The notes under the pieces were generated by a model. That model was not told the DNA's origin. It worked only from the letters and a program-made list of their open reading frames with translations, and did no database searches. Made by a program: the position numbers and the translations under genes. A stretch of 64,000 nucleotides of DNA from Bacteriovoracaceae bacterium UBA6153. GTDB taxonomy: Bacteria > Bdellovibrionota > Bacteriovoracia > Bacteriovoracales > Bacteriovoracaceae. Below, one piece after another: positions 18,371 through 27,702 of this stretch. Where the stretch lies: assembly GCA_002428265.1 (NCBI GenBank), contig DIUR01000027.1, forward strand, positions 359,806 through 423,805, in the 5' to 3' direction. Positions within the stretch are counted from its first letter, which is position 1, and each line of letters opens with the position of its first letter.

Positions 18371-19110
18371 TCTACACACAAAAAATTATGATCCTGGCGA
18401 AAAAAGAATTAAAAGATGCTTTTTCTTCGCCGCTTATTTATGTTTTAACCGGACTATTTTCTTTGATGATGGGATGGTTATTTTTTAACTATCTACTGCA
18501 ATCAAGACAGATGACGACGACGACGATGACTCAAGGGGTGATTACACCAATCTTTGGTAACATCAATTTTATTTTTATCTTTTTATGCCCACTCATCACG
18601 ATGAGATCTTTTGCTGAAGAAAAAAAGCAACACACACTAGATCTACTTCTAAGATCACAGTTAACAGAAATGCAGATCATCCTTGGAAAGTTTATTTCAA
18701 ATCTTTCTATGGTTCTCTTCATGTTGGCATTAACTCTGCTTTTCCCATTAATCTTAGCCTTTTCAGGCTACAGCGATTGGGGAGTGGTCTGGAGTTCTTA
18801 TCTGGGAATCGTTTTGTGCTTAATGGCCTACACATCAGTGGGAATTTTTTGTTCAAGCCTGACTGACAACCAAATCGTTGCAAGCCTTTTAACGTTTTGT
18901 ATTTTACTAGGCTCAATGCTTTTAGTTATCTCAGTCAATGCGACTAATAATTATCTACTGGCCTTGATGGTTCAGTATTTAACCATTCCTTTTCACTACG
19001 AAGGATTTACCAGAGGGATTTTGAAATCTTACTCATTAGTTTATTTTGCAACTTACCTGGCCTTCTTCTTTTTACTCACGCTGAAGTCTCTTCAGTCGAG
19101 AAAGTGGTAA
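18367..19110 (+). CDS. ABC transporter permease (GldF-type, ABC-2)
   Basis: Membrane subunit of 247 residues with about six transmembrane segments. The conserved ABC-2 loop LCPLITMRSFAEEKKQHTLDLLLRSQ is present between segments two and three. It is translationally coupled to the ATPase by an ATGA overlap. The next gene starts ten bases downstream. Confidence 0.9.
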   Translation: MIYTQKIMILAKKELKDAFSSPLIYVLTGLFSLMMGWLFFNYLLQSRQMTTTTMTQGVITPIFGNINFIFIFLCPLITMRSFAEEKKQHTLDLLLRSQLTEMQIILGKFISNLSMVLFMLALTLLFPLILAFSGYSDWGVVWSSYLGIVLCLMAYTSVGIFCSSLTDNQIVASLLTFCILLGSMLLVISVNATNNYLLALMVQYLTIPFHYEGFTRGILKSYSLVYFATYLAFFFLLTLKSLQSRKW

Positions 19111-19120
19111 GGGGATCAGC

Positions 19121-20662
19121 ATGAAAATGAAAAATTGGTACAACATTGTCCTGACTATTATCAACAGCATTCTTTATCTGGTGGTGGTTGCTCTTTGGAT
19201 TTCGATACCGGAAGAATTGACACTCAATCTTGCTGTCAGTGCCGTCACAATGGGACTCACTGTCTTTTTAATGTATTTAAATAGAGCTGGTCTTGCTGTC
19301 TATACTCAAAGCCATCATTTTAAAAAACTTCAGGAAACGCTGATTTTCTTTTTTCTGATGTTTTGTATTTTTGGACTTGGAAACTACTGGGCGTACAAAC
19401 ACCCTAAGCAATTTGATTTTTCTGTCATCAAGATCAATTCATTAAGTGATCAGACTGTTAATGTCTTAAATGAAATGAAAGAGCCTATTGTCTTTAAGAT
19501 GTTTGCTAGAAAAACAGAATCACTTCCGTGGATGGCCCTTTTAGAGATTTATCGCACAGAAAAAAACTCCATTCAAATTGAAAAGATTGATATCGATGTG
19601 AGACCTGACTTGGTCGGTGATTATCAAATCAGCGATGCTGCAACACTAGTCATTGAATACAATGGCAAACGTCAAAAAGTCACAGAAAGAGATGAACTCA
19701 ACATCACTAATGGTTTGATTAAAATTTCAAGAAACAATGACCCTGTCGTGTATTTCGTTCAAGGCCACGGCGAAGGAAATATCGGCTCTGAAGAAAATGA
19801 AGGCCTGAAGTTTATCTATGAAGCAGCAAAAAACTCTGCCCTTGATATTCGCACTATCAATCTACTGACAACTCAGGAAATTCCATTCGATGCAAAAGCA
19901 TTAGTTCTGTGGGGGCCTAAAACAAAACTTCAGCCTTCTGAAATTGGTGTCGTGAAAAGATTCTTAGAGAGAAAAGGGAATCTGATGGTGGCCCTTGATC
20001 CGGACCTCAATGGCGATCTTCATGAAAATGTTCGTGAGCTTTTAAGAAATTATAAAATCATTATCCGCAATGATTTAGTCATGGATAGAAAGAGCTTTGT
20101 AAACGGCTCAAATGGATCAATCCCACTAGTGAATCACTTTGATCACGACAATCCGATTACAAAAAGCTTTAAGGGAGAAATCTTTTTTCCACTTGTAGCG
20201 TCTCTTGAAGTCATTCCTGATGAGATTCTTCCAGGCGTAAAAGGTGAGGTGAGATCTCTTGCAGACTCATCACCATTTCCGGATTCTTGGGGAGAGACGA
20301 GCTTAAAAGAGATGGCCGAGCAGCATATGACTTATACAGCAGGGGCCGATAAGCCGGGGCCACTGAGTATGGCAATGACTTATGATGGGCCGGATAACAG
20401 GATTGCAGCCTTTGGTAACTCAACTTTTGTTATCAATGCTTATTCGAAATTTGGAAGTAACTATATTCTCTTTTTAAATACACTTTCATGGGCAGTCGGA
20501 GAAGATAGACTCATTTCCTTCAATCTTCCTATTGTTCAAAGTGAGCCAGTCTTTATTTCTGCTCCACAAATGGGAATTATTTTTTACTTCTCGGTCTTAT
20601 TTTCGCCGCTGGTTTTATTTGGAATGGCGATCTTTATGTACAGAAGAAAAAGGGATAAATAA
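19121..20662 (+). CDS. GldG-like ABC auxiliary protein
   Basis: 513-residue protein with two N-terminal membrane segments, a long periplasmic domain and a C-terminal membrane segment (IIFYFSVLFSPLVLFGMAI) ending in RRKRDK. The periplasmic part has the GldG/IFT52-like signature: VVYFVQGHGEG-type loop, LVLWGPKTKLQPSE and GNLMVALDPDL. It belongs to the same exporter as the two genes before it. Its role is probably to couple the exporter to an envelope substrate (family-based inference). Confidence 0.88.
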   Translation: MKMKNWYNIVLTIINSILYLVVVALWISIPEELTLNLAVSAVTMGLTVFLMYLNRAGLAVYTQSHHFKKLQETLIFFFLMFCIFGLGNYWAYKHPKQFDFSVIKINSLSDQTVNVLNEMKEPIVFKMFARKTESLPWMALLEIYRTEKNSIQIEKIDIDVRPDLVGDYQISDAATLVIEYNGKRQKVTERDELNITNGLIKISRNNDPVVYFVQGHGEGNIGSEENEGLKFIYEAAKNSALDIRTINLLTTQEIPFDAKALVLWGPKTKLQPSEIGVVKRFLERKGNLMVALDPDLNGDLHENVRELLRNYKIIIRNDLVMDRKSFVNGSNGSIPLVNHFDHDNPITKSFKGEIFFPLVASLEVIPDEILPGVKGEVRSLADSSPFPDSWGETSLKEMAEQHMTYTAGADKPGPLSMAMTYDGPDNRIAAFGNSTFVINAYSKFGSNYILFLNTLSWAVGEDRLISFNLPIVQSEPVFISAPQMGIIFYFSVLFSPLVLFGMAIFMYRRKRDK

Positions 20663-20664
20663 TT

Positions 20665-22077
20665 TTGAAAGAAAAACTATTAAAACATAAGAACCTTACC
20701 CTTTTTGCTATTTTAGCATTGGGACTTTTGATCACCTATATTTTCGAAGAGCGCAGCAACCGCAATTCTGAAATCGCAGAAGCTAAAAGAACTGAGCTTT
20801 TGAATACTGAGAAAATGGGAGAGATCAGAGGAATAAAAGGGATTAAGCTCTCTTTTATTAAAAATGGAGAGTTCTTCTTTGACACTGAAAATAACCTGAG
20901 ACTTTCTCAGGATAGGCTTGGAGAGTTTTTTCAAATTCTCTCAGGCATGAAAGTGAAGACCTTTTTAAATCAGGCCGAAGTTGAAAAAGTTGGTGTGAAT
21001 TTCTATATTCCAGACCCTTCAATGAAGATGACGTTCCAGTTTGTGAAAGGCGAGATGACTTTTATCCTGGGGAAAAAGCTCGATTACGATCAATCGTTTT
21101 ACATGCAGGTCATTAAAGACAATACGTCTCAGATCGTGATCGTCAACGATGAATCCCCTGATCCAGGGACTTATGCCAGCGATGAAGAGTATAAAAAATC
21201 AGACGCCAAGTATAAGCGTCTTGAAATTCTTTTTCTCCTGACGAATAAATACTTCTACGACAATAGAGTCTTTAAAGGATTTAATTACACCGCTGATAAA
21301 ATCAATTTCAAAGAAATATCGATTGCGACTTTCAGAAATAGAAAATACTCAGTCTCTTTTGATACAACGACGACTAATCCGGCCCCTCCTAAAGGGATTG
21401 GTTATTTTGAAGAAAACTGGGTTTCATTCCATTCTTTTTTATCAAAGCTTGAAGGAAAGAGCCTCTATTATCCGGTTGAACTTAACAAGCTGGATGAAAT
21501 CCTTTCGCAGTTTAATGTTGTAGATAGAAACGGACAAAAATATACAATGGATGTGTATAAAAAATACGGTCAGGAAAACGGCTATTTTTTAAAGACCTCA
21601 CTTGAAGATGTCATTTATCAACTAAGACCTGAAGACGCTCAGTACTTTTTTGTGAACGTTCAGGACTTCTGGCAAAAAAGAATTGTTCCAAAAGAAAAAG
21701 ATTATAACCTTACGGTCACTTTTTTTAATAACGAAACTGAGATGGTAAAAGTTCAGGATAGAGAACTCTTTAAAGTTCTGCCAACGAACTCAAAATACAC
21801 TGAGACCAATATCCGCGCTCTGGAATTTAAGCGCCTGTTAGAGTTCTTCAAAATGGAAGGCAGCATGGTGAATGAATTGAAAGAAAGCCCAAGTGAATTA
21901 CTCAAGAAAAATATCATGAGAGTTCAGTTTGATAATAGGAATTTGAGTGTTATTCTTGAAGAGAATGAAGCCATAATCGTCGACCATGATTTAAAGATCA
22001 TGATCCATCATTATGTGGGAGCGAAGCTTCCTTTCAGTATTAAACACAGTGATTACTTTATAGCAGCGAAAAAATGA
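20665..22077 (+). CDS. DUF4340 domain protein of the Gld-type ABC operon
   Basis: 470 residues, TTG start two bases after the GldG-like gene with AGGGA upstream. One N-terminal membrane segment (LTLFAILALGLLITYIF) anchors a long periplasmic chain with repeated DUF4340-type beta units (IKLSFIKNGEFFF, TFILGKKLDYDQSFYMQ). DUF4340 proteins regularly follow GldG homologues and are thought to form the periplasmic part of the exporter. The stop overlaps the next start (ATGA). Confidence 0.82.
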   Translation: MKEKLLKHKNLTLFAILALGLLITYIFEERSNRNSEIAEAKRTELLNTEKMGEIRGIKGIKLSFIKNGEFFFDTENNLRLSQDRLGEFFQILSGMKVKTFLNQAEVEKVGVNFYIPDPSMKMTFQFVKGEMTFILGKKLDYDQSFYMQVIKDNTSQIVIVNDESPDPGTYASDEEYKKSDAKYKRLEILFLLTNKYFYDNRVFKGFNYTADKINFKEISIATFRNRKYSVSFDTTTTNPAPPKGIGYFEENWVSFHSFLSKLEGKSLYYPVELNKLDEILSQFNVVDRNGQKYTMDVYKKYGQENGYFLKTSLEDVIYQLRPEDAQYFFVNVQDFWQKRIVPKEKDYNLTVTFFNNETEMVKVQDRELFKVLPTNSKYTETNIRALEFKRLLEFFKMEGSMVNELKESPSELLKKNIMRVQFDNRNLSVILEENEAIIVDHDLKIMIHHYVGAKLPFSIKHSDYFIAAKK

Positions 22078-22682
22078 TTCACTCACTAAATCAATATGTT
22101 CAAACCTTTCTTCACCCTACAAGAAAATCTGTAGACGGTGAGAGGATTGATTATTTTGAAGTGATGGGGATTTCGTGGAGCCTGCACCTTATCTACGCGT
22201 TCTACTCAGTGTTTGCTCTCTACCTTGGAGTTGCTAGCTACGAGTATCTTTCTAATTCACAAAGTTTTACTCACATGATGTTTCAATCCATCAATGTGAC
22301 TTTCCAGAAAATCAGTCTCATGATGACTTTATTCCAGGTCATTTTTTATCCTTTTATTTTTCAATTTGGTTTTAAGTTCTGGGCATACGTCCTGCGCTTT
22401 TACGCTCAGATTTTTGAATATAAAGGAGAAAGAGAACTAGATACTGAAATCGAAGAAATGCTTAATTCGATCTACACTGCCAATATTTTTCTGATCATTC
22501 CGATTTTTGGAAATATCCTAAGCCTTGTGACTCAGGCCTATTATCTTTTTATCGGACTGCGTACAAAATTAGAGTTCACCAGAGCGCAAGCTATTTTAGT
22601 GCTCATGACGCCACTTTTTTTAATGTTTTTAATCACCATGCTCGTCGCGTCTTACTTCACGATTCTGATATCCCTGATATAA
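22074..22682 (+). CDS. Integral membrane protein of the ABC operon (Yip1-like shape)
   Basis: 202 residues with about five hydrophobic segments and an amphipathic N-terminus. The FFEVMGISWSLHLIYAFYS region recalls Yip1/YIF1-like bacterial membrane proteins, but the match is only in shape. It overlaps the DUF4340 gene by four bases, so it is the last gene of the Gld-type operon. Confidence 0.65.
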   Translation: MIHSLNQYVQTFLHPTRKSVDGERIDYFEVMGISWSLHLIYAFYSVFALYLGVASYEYLSNSQSFTHMMFQSINVTFQKISLMMTLFQVIFYPFIFQFGFKFWAYVLRFYAQIFEYKGERELDTEIEEMLNSIYTANIFLIIPIFGNILSLVTQAYYLFIGLRTKLEFTRAQAILVLMTPLFLMFLITMLVASYFTILISLI

Positions 22683-22761
22683 CGACTTAAAATTTATTGA
22701 TGTTAGTTTTTTTGGGCCATGCTTTATTGAAAGTTTCACGCCCTTCTGACAAGATAAAATT

Positions 22762-22775
22762 CACACACACACACA
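22762..22775 (+). repeat. (CA)7 dinucleotide tract upstream of tdk
   Basis: Seven perfect CA units lie 35 bases before the tdk start, in the stretch that should hold its promoter or 5' leader. Length changes could shift promoter spacing. Confidence 0.8.
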
Positions 22776-22809
22776 AGTTACTTATATTGAGACATTTGAG
22801 GGAGAATTT

Positions 22810-23448
22810 ATGACTCTGTTTGCAGGGATGGCGGGTAGTTCCGGAAGTATTGAAGTAGTATGCGGTCCAATGTTTTCTGGAAAAACTGAAGAGCTTATCC
22901 GTAGAGTAAAAAGAGCACAAATCGCCCGTCAAAAAGTTCAAATTTTCAAACCGGCCATTGATAACAGATATCATGAAACCGAAGTTGTCTCTCACTCGTC
23001 ACTTTCTATCGAAGCGACACCTGTGAATACATCAATTGAAATTCTTCAAAGAGTTTATGATTCAACAAGAGTCGTAGGAATTGATGAAGTTCAATTCTTT
23101 GATGAAAACATTTCTGTCGTCGTTGAAAAACTGGCAAGAAGAGGTATCCGTGTCATCATGGCAGGCCTTGACCAGGACTTTACTGGTAAGCCTTTTGGCC
23201 CGATGGCAAACCTTCTAGCAATCGCTGATAGCGTTGATAAAATTCATGCCATCTGCACAGTTTGTGGATCACAAGCTTCTAAAACATTCAGAAAAAATCC
23301 TAAGAATACTGACCAGGTTCTGGTTGGAGAGACTGATTTATACGAAGCGCGCTGCCGTGCTCACGCCGATTTCTTCGGTGAAGACCAGGATCAGTTAGCA
23401 TTCTTCGTTAATTTGAATGACTCTCGTTCCAAAACTCAAAATATATAG
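22810..23448 (+). CDS. tdk: Thymidine kinase, type II
   Basis: Salvage enzyme phosphorylating thymidine with ATP in the cytoplasm. The P-loop is GPMFSGKTE (residues 20-28), the Asp-Glu-Gln catalytic segment is VGIDEVQFFD, and the lasso region has zinc ligands in CTVCG and CRAH. The 212 residues are slightly longer than E. coli Tdk at the N-terminus. GGGAG precedes the ATG. Thymidine salvage fits a bacterium that recycles nucleotides from other cells (inference), and hpt follows. Confidence 0.95.
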   Translation: MTLFAGMAGSSGSIEVVCGPMFSGKTEELIRRVKRAQIARQKVQIFKPAIDNRYHETEVVSHSSLSIEATPVNTSIEILQRVYDSTRVVGIDEVQFFDENISVVVEKLARRGIRVIMAGLDQDFTGKPFGPMANLLAIADSVDKIHAICTVCGSQASKTFRKNPKNTDQVLVGETDLYEARCRAHADFFGEDQDQLAFFVNLNDSRSKTQNI

Positions 23449-23493
23449 TACAATTTAAGGCAATATCACTCCCTAAGTCATAAGGAATTTAGG

Positions 23494-24018
23494 ATGACGA
23501 ATGCCAAACCAATTGCAGTACTATACTCAGAAGAACAAATCCAGACGCGCATAAAAGAGCTTGCTGCGATGATCAACCGTGACTACCTTGGACAAGAAGT
23601 TATTATCGTCGGAGTTTTGAATGGATCATTCATTTTCTGTGCGGATCTTGTTCGTCACTTAACAGTGCCTACTCAAATTGAGTTCGTCTCACTTAGTTCA
23701 TACGAAGGAACGGAGAGTTCTGGTGAAGTGAGTTTTAGACTAGATGTAAAACAGTCTCTCGTTGGAAAAAATGTGATCATCGTTGAAGATATTGTCGATA
23801 CGGGTCTCACGATTACTTTTCTTTTAAAACACATGAAATTAAAAAACCTAAAAAGCGTGAAGCTGTGTTCACTCCTTTTAAAGCGTGCGCGCCTAAAAGT
23901 AGAAGTGCCAGTTGATTATTTAGGATTTGATATCGAAGATAAATTTGTTATTGGTTATGGATTGGATTTCGATGGGCGCTTCCGTGAACTTCCATACATT
24001 GGAGTTTACGGTGAGTAG
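23494..24018 (+). CDS. hpt: Hypoxanthine phosphoribosyltransferase
   Basis: Purine salvage enzyme (174 residues) converting hypoxanthine or guanine plus PRPP to IMP or GMP. The PRPP-binding motif is VIIVEDIVDTGLT, preceded by the flexible-loop SSYEGTESSGEV; the base-specificity end is FVIGYGLDFDGRFRELPYIGVY. It overlaps the GHMP kinase gene by eight bases. With tdk it forms a salvage cluster. Confidence 0.95.
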   Translation: MTNAKPIAVLYSEEQIQTRIKELAAMINRDYLGQEVIIVGVLNGSFIFCADLVRHLTVPTQIEFVSLSSYEGTESSGEVSFRLDVKQSLVGKNVIIVEDIVDTGLTITFLLKHMKLKNLKSVKLCSLLLKRARLKVEVPVDYLGFDIEDKFVIGYGLDFDGRFRELPYIGVYGE

Positions 24019-25030
24019 AAAAGACGTGCTTGTAGAAGGATCAGTTCGTGTCGATTTATTAGGTGGAACACTTGATCTAGTTCCTATCAATCTTATTTTA
24101 CCTAACGTTGTAACTCTTAATCTTGCAACATCACTTAAAGCAAAAGTTCATGTCACCTCAATTGACTTTGATGGGGTAGAAATTGTTTCAAAAGATTACA
24201 AAACAACTGATAAATTTAAATCTTTGGATTTCACACCAGAAAATCTTCAGAATAATTTTTTTGGAAATTTAACTTTCATTGCTCACATTCTTAATCTTTT
24301 TGGATTACATAAAGGTGTAAAGCTTGAACTTGAATCAGGTTCTCCTCCGGGAGCTGGCCTTGGTGGCTCAAGTGCCATGGGTGTGACTTGTTATGCGGCC
24401 CTTTCAAAATTTATCGGTGTCGATGACTATGACCGCGTTCAGGCGATTCAAAAAATCAATTCACTTGAGGCCTTAATCATTGATTGTCCGGCAGGATATC
24501 AGGATTATTACCCGGCGCTTTTTGGTGGAGTTTTAGGACTTATCCCAGAGCCGGGAAGAGTGCAGGTTGAGCAGCTTTACAGTGAAGAACTTAAAAATGT
24601 TCTTGAAGATAATATCACGCTTGTTTACTCAGGTGAGACGAGAAACTCAGGAATCAATAACTGGGAAGTTTATAAAGCATTCTTTAACAAAGAGCCTCAC
24701 GTAAGAGCAGGTCTTGGAGAAATTGCAAAATTGTCTCATAAAGCGCTAAATGCCATCAAAGAAAAAAACTATGAAGCCCTTATTCCACTTATTGGTCTTG
24801 AAGGCGAAGAAAGAAGAAAATTATTCCCGGGAATTTTAACTCCTAATATGAATCAGCTTCATATGGTTTTAAAAGAGCAAGGTCATCACTTCGGAATGAA
24901 AATTTGTGGAGCAGGCGGCGGCGGATGTTTCTTAATTACTCATAGAAAAGAAGATAGAGAATACGTAGATCAACTTCTTGGAAAATTTATGATGAAGCGC
25001 TTGCCGTTTCATGTGGAGAAACCCCTTTGA
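24011..25030 (+). CDS. GHMP-family sugar/mevalonate kinase
   Basis: ATP-dependent small-molecule kinase of 339 residues. Motif 1 is RVDLLGGTLDLVP, motif 2 (the ATP loop) is SPPGAGLGGSSAMG and motif 3 is KICGAGGGGCFL. The layout is closest to heptose-7-phosphate/fucose-type kinases, but the substrate cannot be fixed. The GTG start at 24011 was chosen because GGAG lies six bases upstream and the protein motifs begin there; an upstream ATG at 23927 lies deep inside hpt. Confidence 0.85.
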   Translation: MSRKDVLVEGSVRVDLLGGTLDLVPINLILPNVVTLNLATSLKAKVHVTSIDFDGVEIVSKDYKTTDKFKSLDFTPENLQNNFFGNLTFIAHILNLFGLHKGVKLELESGSPPGAGLGGSSAMGVTCYAALSKFIGVDDYDRVQAIQKINSLEALIIDCPAGYQDYYPALFGGVLGLIPEPGRVQVEQLYSEELKNVLEDNITLVYSGETRNSGINNWEVYKAFFNKEPHVRAGLGEIAKLSHKALNAIKEKNYEALIPLIGLEGEERRKLFPGILTPNMNQLHMVLKEQGHHFGMKICGAGGGGCFLITHRKEDREYVDQLLGKFMMKRLPFHVEKPL

Positions 25031-25977
25031 CTTCAGTTCAAAACATCGGAAGTCTGAGCATGAAAGGTGGAAGAAATGATAACTTCTACTTTTGCCTCAT
25101 TGAGTATTTTCCAGAATCAAAACGCTGGTTTTTAAAATCATTATTACCAGTCAAAGAAGAAGAAGCAGTGGATACAGATGAAGCGATCAGGTCGTGGATT
25201 CATAAGTATGAAGTCAAGCAGCTGGTTGTGGATTTTCCTCTGTCAAAGCCCGCGAGTGAAACAAGTGACTACGATGATGATGGGAAGCTAAACTGCCCTG
25301 ACGACACTCTTCAAGTGGTTCAGGATAAAATTAAGAATCTTTTAGAAGAAGACCAAAAACTCATCAATCAGAATCCTAAAAAATACGAGCAGGATAGAAA
25401 TAAGGCCGATGAGATTGTTTATAACAAAGATGTCTTCTCAAAAGAGACTTCTCATCATTTATTAAGCCGATCATTTAAAAGACGTCTGAAAAAAGGCTTT
25501 CTTCCTTATTGGAACAGAACGCTGGATTTTTGGGTCTGGAAATACTATTACGATCAGATTCTGGAACTCTTTAATACATCTTTTGATTCGTTCGGAAATG
25601 TATCTCTTATGATTTTGTTCAGATTCAATTATATCAAAAGACAATTTCCAAAAGATTTAGAGTTTTTTGAAGCCAATGAACAAATTATTCTGGTGGAATT
25701 ACTTCGATCAAAAATTATTATGAAAAAAGATATTTCTTTGATCAACGATATTGATATCGGGATTGAAGTCAGGCTTGAGACAATTAAAAAGATCGAAGCA
25801 AAACTTGATATTTTTATCTATAATCACGACCTGGAAATTTTGGTTAAAAATCCAAGAGCGTTTGATTCATTCCTGTTGGCCCTTGCTGGTCAAAATGTTC
25901 TTCAGGGAAAAAATCGTGAGCTGCCGGATTGGACTAAACCTAAAGACACCAAATTTATTATTCCAAATTTTACTTAA
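25027..25977 (+). CDS. Unknown cytoplasmic protein downstream of the GHMP kinase
   Basis: Not recognised. 316 residues, TTG start overlapping the kinase stop; an ATG 33 bases in (SMKGGRND) is an alternative. No signal peptide or membrane segment. The N-terminal part (FYFCLIEYFPE, KQLVVDFPLSKP) has the strand pattern of an RNase H-like fold as in DUF429, but this is not secure. A charged helical stretch and a Trp/Tyr-rich centre (TLDFWVWKYYYDQIL) follow. It is the last gene of the salvage cluster and converges on the 25974 gene, overlapping it by four bases. Confidence 0.6.
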   Translation: MTSVQNIGSLSMKGGRNDNFYFCLIEYFPESKRWFLKSLLPVKEEEAVDTDEAIRSWIHKYEVKQLVVDFPLSKPASETSDYDDDGKLNCPDDTLQVVQDKIKNLLEEDQKLINQNPKKYEQDRNKADEIVYNKDVFSKETSHHLLSRSFKRRLKKGFLPYWNRTLDFWVWKYYYDQILELFNTSFDSFGNVSLMILFRFNYIKRQFPKDLEFFEANEQIILVELLRSKIIMKKDISLINDIDIGIEVRLETIKKIEAKLDIFIYNHDLEILVKNPRAFDSFLLALAGQNVLQGKNRELPDWTKPKDTKFIIPNFT

Positions 25978-26444
25978 GCGCGCGCTAAAACGCGCGAGCT
26001 CACTTCCAGAGTTCCCACAACTCCAATCACAGCTCCAAGAAGCCATAACAGAGAAAACTCTAAGAAGAGGTTAGGGTTCATTATGCTAAAAAATCCGATG
26101 GATCCTAAGATAAGAGCAGCAGCACTAAGAGCTTTGTGAAACTTTAGGGCCCTGATTTCATCTCGTCCTAGAATAAATGAAGCGACAGTCACGGAAGTGG
26201 CAGTAAAAAAGAGACCACATAAGAAGTAACACGCAGGCATTCCCATAAACATAAATGAGTTCATAAGATTGACTGGCAGTTTGAAGATTTTAAAACCAAA
26301 TTGAGGACATACGGCCAGGGTAATCACGGCCGTCACTGCATGAGTGGCAAAAAGTTTAGTTATGAGAAGACCTAGGTTTGGTTTAAGCCTTTCATGGATA
26401 TCAGCATGAATTTTTTCTGTGATAGATTTTGGAATTTCATTCAT
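25974..26444 (-). CDS. Four-helix membrane protein paired with an ECF sigma factor
   Basis: 156 residues with four transmembrane segments after a 25-residue cytoplasmic start. It overlaps the stop of the upstream sigma factor gene by four bases. That coupling suggests it is the membrane regulator (anti-sigma factor) of the sigma factor, although it lacks a recognisable zinc anti-sigma motif. The Cys pair in MPACYFLCGLFF could sense metal or redox state (inference). Confidence 0.65.
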   Translation of the reverse strand: MNEIPKSITEKIHADIHERLKPNLGLLITKLFATHAVTAVITLAVCPQFGFKIFKLPVNLMNSFMFMGMPACYFLCGLFFTATSVTVASFILGRDEIRALKFHKALSAAALILGSIGFFSIMNPNLFLEFSLLWLLGAVIGVVGTLEVSSRVLARA

Positions 26445-26962
26445 AGTACAACACCCTGTTTTAAACCCGAGATCATTCTGCTTAATGACTTTCTTAATGA
26501 GACTTCACTCTTATTAACCAGCTTTGATATTTCCTGGTATGAGAGGTCATCTATATATTTTAACTCCAGCAATTCTCTTTGAGACTCATCCAATTTATTA
26601 AAAATACTAAGGTCTGATTCGATCGAGCCCACTTCTGTGATTTCTACTTTTTTTATGCGCTCATTGTATCTTTTTTGAGCGCGGAAAAAATCCAGAACCT
26701 GAGAGCGCGCGATCACAAAAACCCACTGCTCAAATTTAAACTTACTCTTATACTGATGTTTGCTTTCATGAATTTTGATAAACACTTTTTGCATAACATC
26801 TTCAGCATCCGCCTGATTTCTAATTTTACTTTGAATAAAATTAAAAACTCTCTGCGAGTACCTATTGTACAGTTCAGTAAAAGCGAAATAGGCCTCATCT
26901 GGGTGAGCTGTCTGGTAGACGCTCATTAGATCTTCGGCAGATTGAATTTTCAGATTTGCCAA
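26441..26962 (-). CDS. ECF-type RNA polymerase sigma factor
   Basis: 173 residues with region 2 (FTELYNRYSQRVFNFIQSKI, ADAEDVMQKVFIKIH) and region 4 (LDESQRELLELKYIDDLSYQEISKLV). It would direct RNA polymerase to a small set of stress genes. It is divergent from the MerP/MerT-like operon, and a 29-bp inverted repeat lies between the two (26983-27011). Regulation of that operon by this sigma factor is plausible but not shown. Confidence 0.9.
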   Translation of the reverse strand: MANLKIQSAEDLMSVYQTAHPDEAYFAFTELYNRYSQRVFNFIQSKIRNQADAEDVMQKVFIKIHESKHQYKSKFKFEQWVFVIARSQVLDFFRAQKRYNERIKKVEITEVGSIESDLSIFNKLDESQRELLELKYIDDLSYQEISKLVNKSEVSLRKSLSRMISGLKQGVVL

Positions 26963-26982
26963 AGGCCCTCTCTTAAAAGGTA

Positions 26983-27011
26983 TACGTCACAAATAGGAGT
27001 TATGTGACGTA
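26983..27011. promoter_or_regulatory. Inverted repeat between sigma factor and metal operon
   Basis: TACGTCAC (26983-26990) and GTGACGTA (27004-27011) form a perfect 8-bp inverted repeat around 13 bases. It fills the gap between the divergent sigma factor and the outer-membrane/HMA operon, a natural place for an operator controlling both. Confidence 0.65.
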
Positions 27012-27047
27012 ATGGTATTAATTGAAACATCTTATCAAGGGGTGAAA

Positions 27048-27692
27048 GTGTTGATCAAATTTTTTGGGGCAAGTCTGCTCTTTTTATCGGTTATTTTAGG
27101 CAGAGCAGAAGCTCATCCTGTTGCTTTTGCTGGGTCTTATTCGATTATGACCTGGAATAGTAAGGATATGAGTGACTGGATGCTGACTCATAGTTTTACT
27201 TCAAAATACTCCCTGGCAGCGCGATATCTACGCTTACAGACCGAGGACGGGGAGCGCACTTTTTATGTACCTCAAGTGAACGTCCTGCTTAAAAGATGGA
27301 ATGAGTTGGACTCGCAGGCCAATGTTTACTTATCCCTTGGGCATGGGGGAGAAAAAGTGAAGTCGTCATTTAAAAATACTTCTAGCGTGGCACTGGAGAC
27401 GGATTGGGAGTCTAGAAAGTATTATGTTTCGGCAAGAGGAGACGCTTTGCTGTCTCACAAGTCGTCTGATCAAAGTATTTATCAGACAAAGTTGCGCGCC
27501 GGATTTGCACCTTATCTGGCAGAATTTGATGAAATGAATGCATGGTTTATACTTGAAGCTTTTAAATCTAATAAAGATGAAAAAGAGTTCAAGCTGACTC
27601 CTTTTATCAGACTTTTTTATCATAACGTCCTGACTGAATTTGGTGTTTCAAGTCGCGGAGATGCGCAATTTAATTTTATGGTTCACTTTTAA
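27048..27692 (+). CDS. Exported beta-barrel-like protein of the metal module
   Basis: 215 residues, predicted GTG start with AAGGGG five bases upstream; a further upstream ATG at 27012 abuts the inverted repeat and has no such site. Signal peptide (LIKFFGASLLFLSVIL ending in AEA), then amphipathic strands rich in Tyr, Arg and Trp, ending NFMVHF as in outer-membrane barrels. It comes right before the HMA protein, so it may handle the same metal in the outer membrane (inference). Confidence 0.65.
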   Translation: MLIKFFGASLLFLSVILGRAEAHPVAFAGSYSIMTWNSKDMSDWMLTHSFTSKYSLAARYLRLQTEDGERTFYVPQVNVLLKRWNELDSQANVYLSLGHGGEKVKSSFKNTSSVALETDWESRKYYVSARGDALLSHKSSDQSIYQTKLRAGFAPYLAEFDEMNAWFILEAFKSNKDEKEFKLTPFIRLFYHNVLTEFGVSSRGDAQFNFMVHF

Positions 27693-27702
27693 GGAGATAT
27701 AT

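Noticed and set aside
23927..24010. Upstream ATG for the GHMP kinase
   Set aside because: It lies well inside hpt and lacks a ribosome-binding site; the GTG at 24011 has one and fits the family start.
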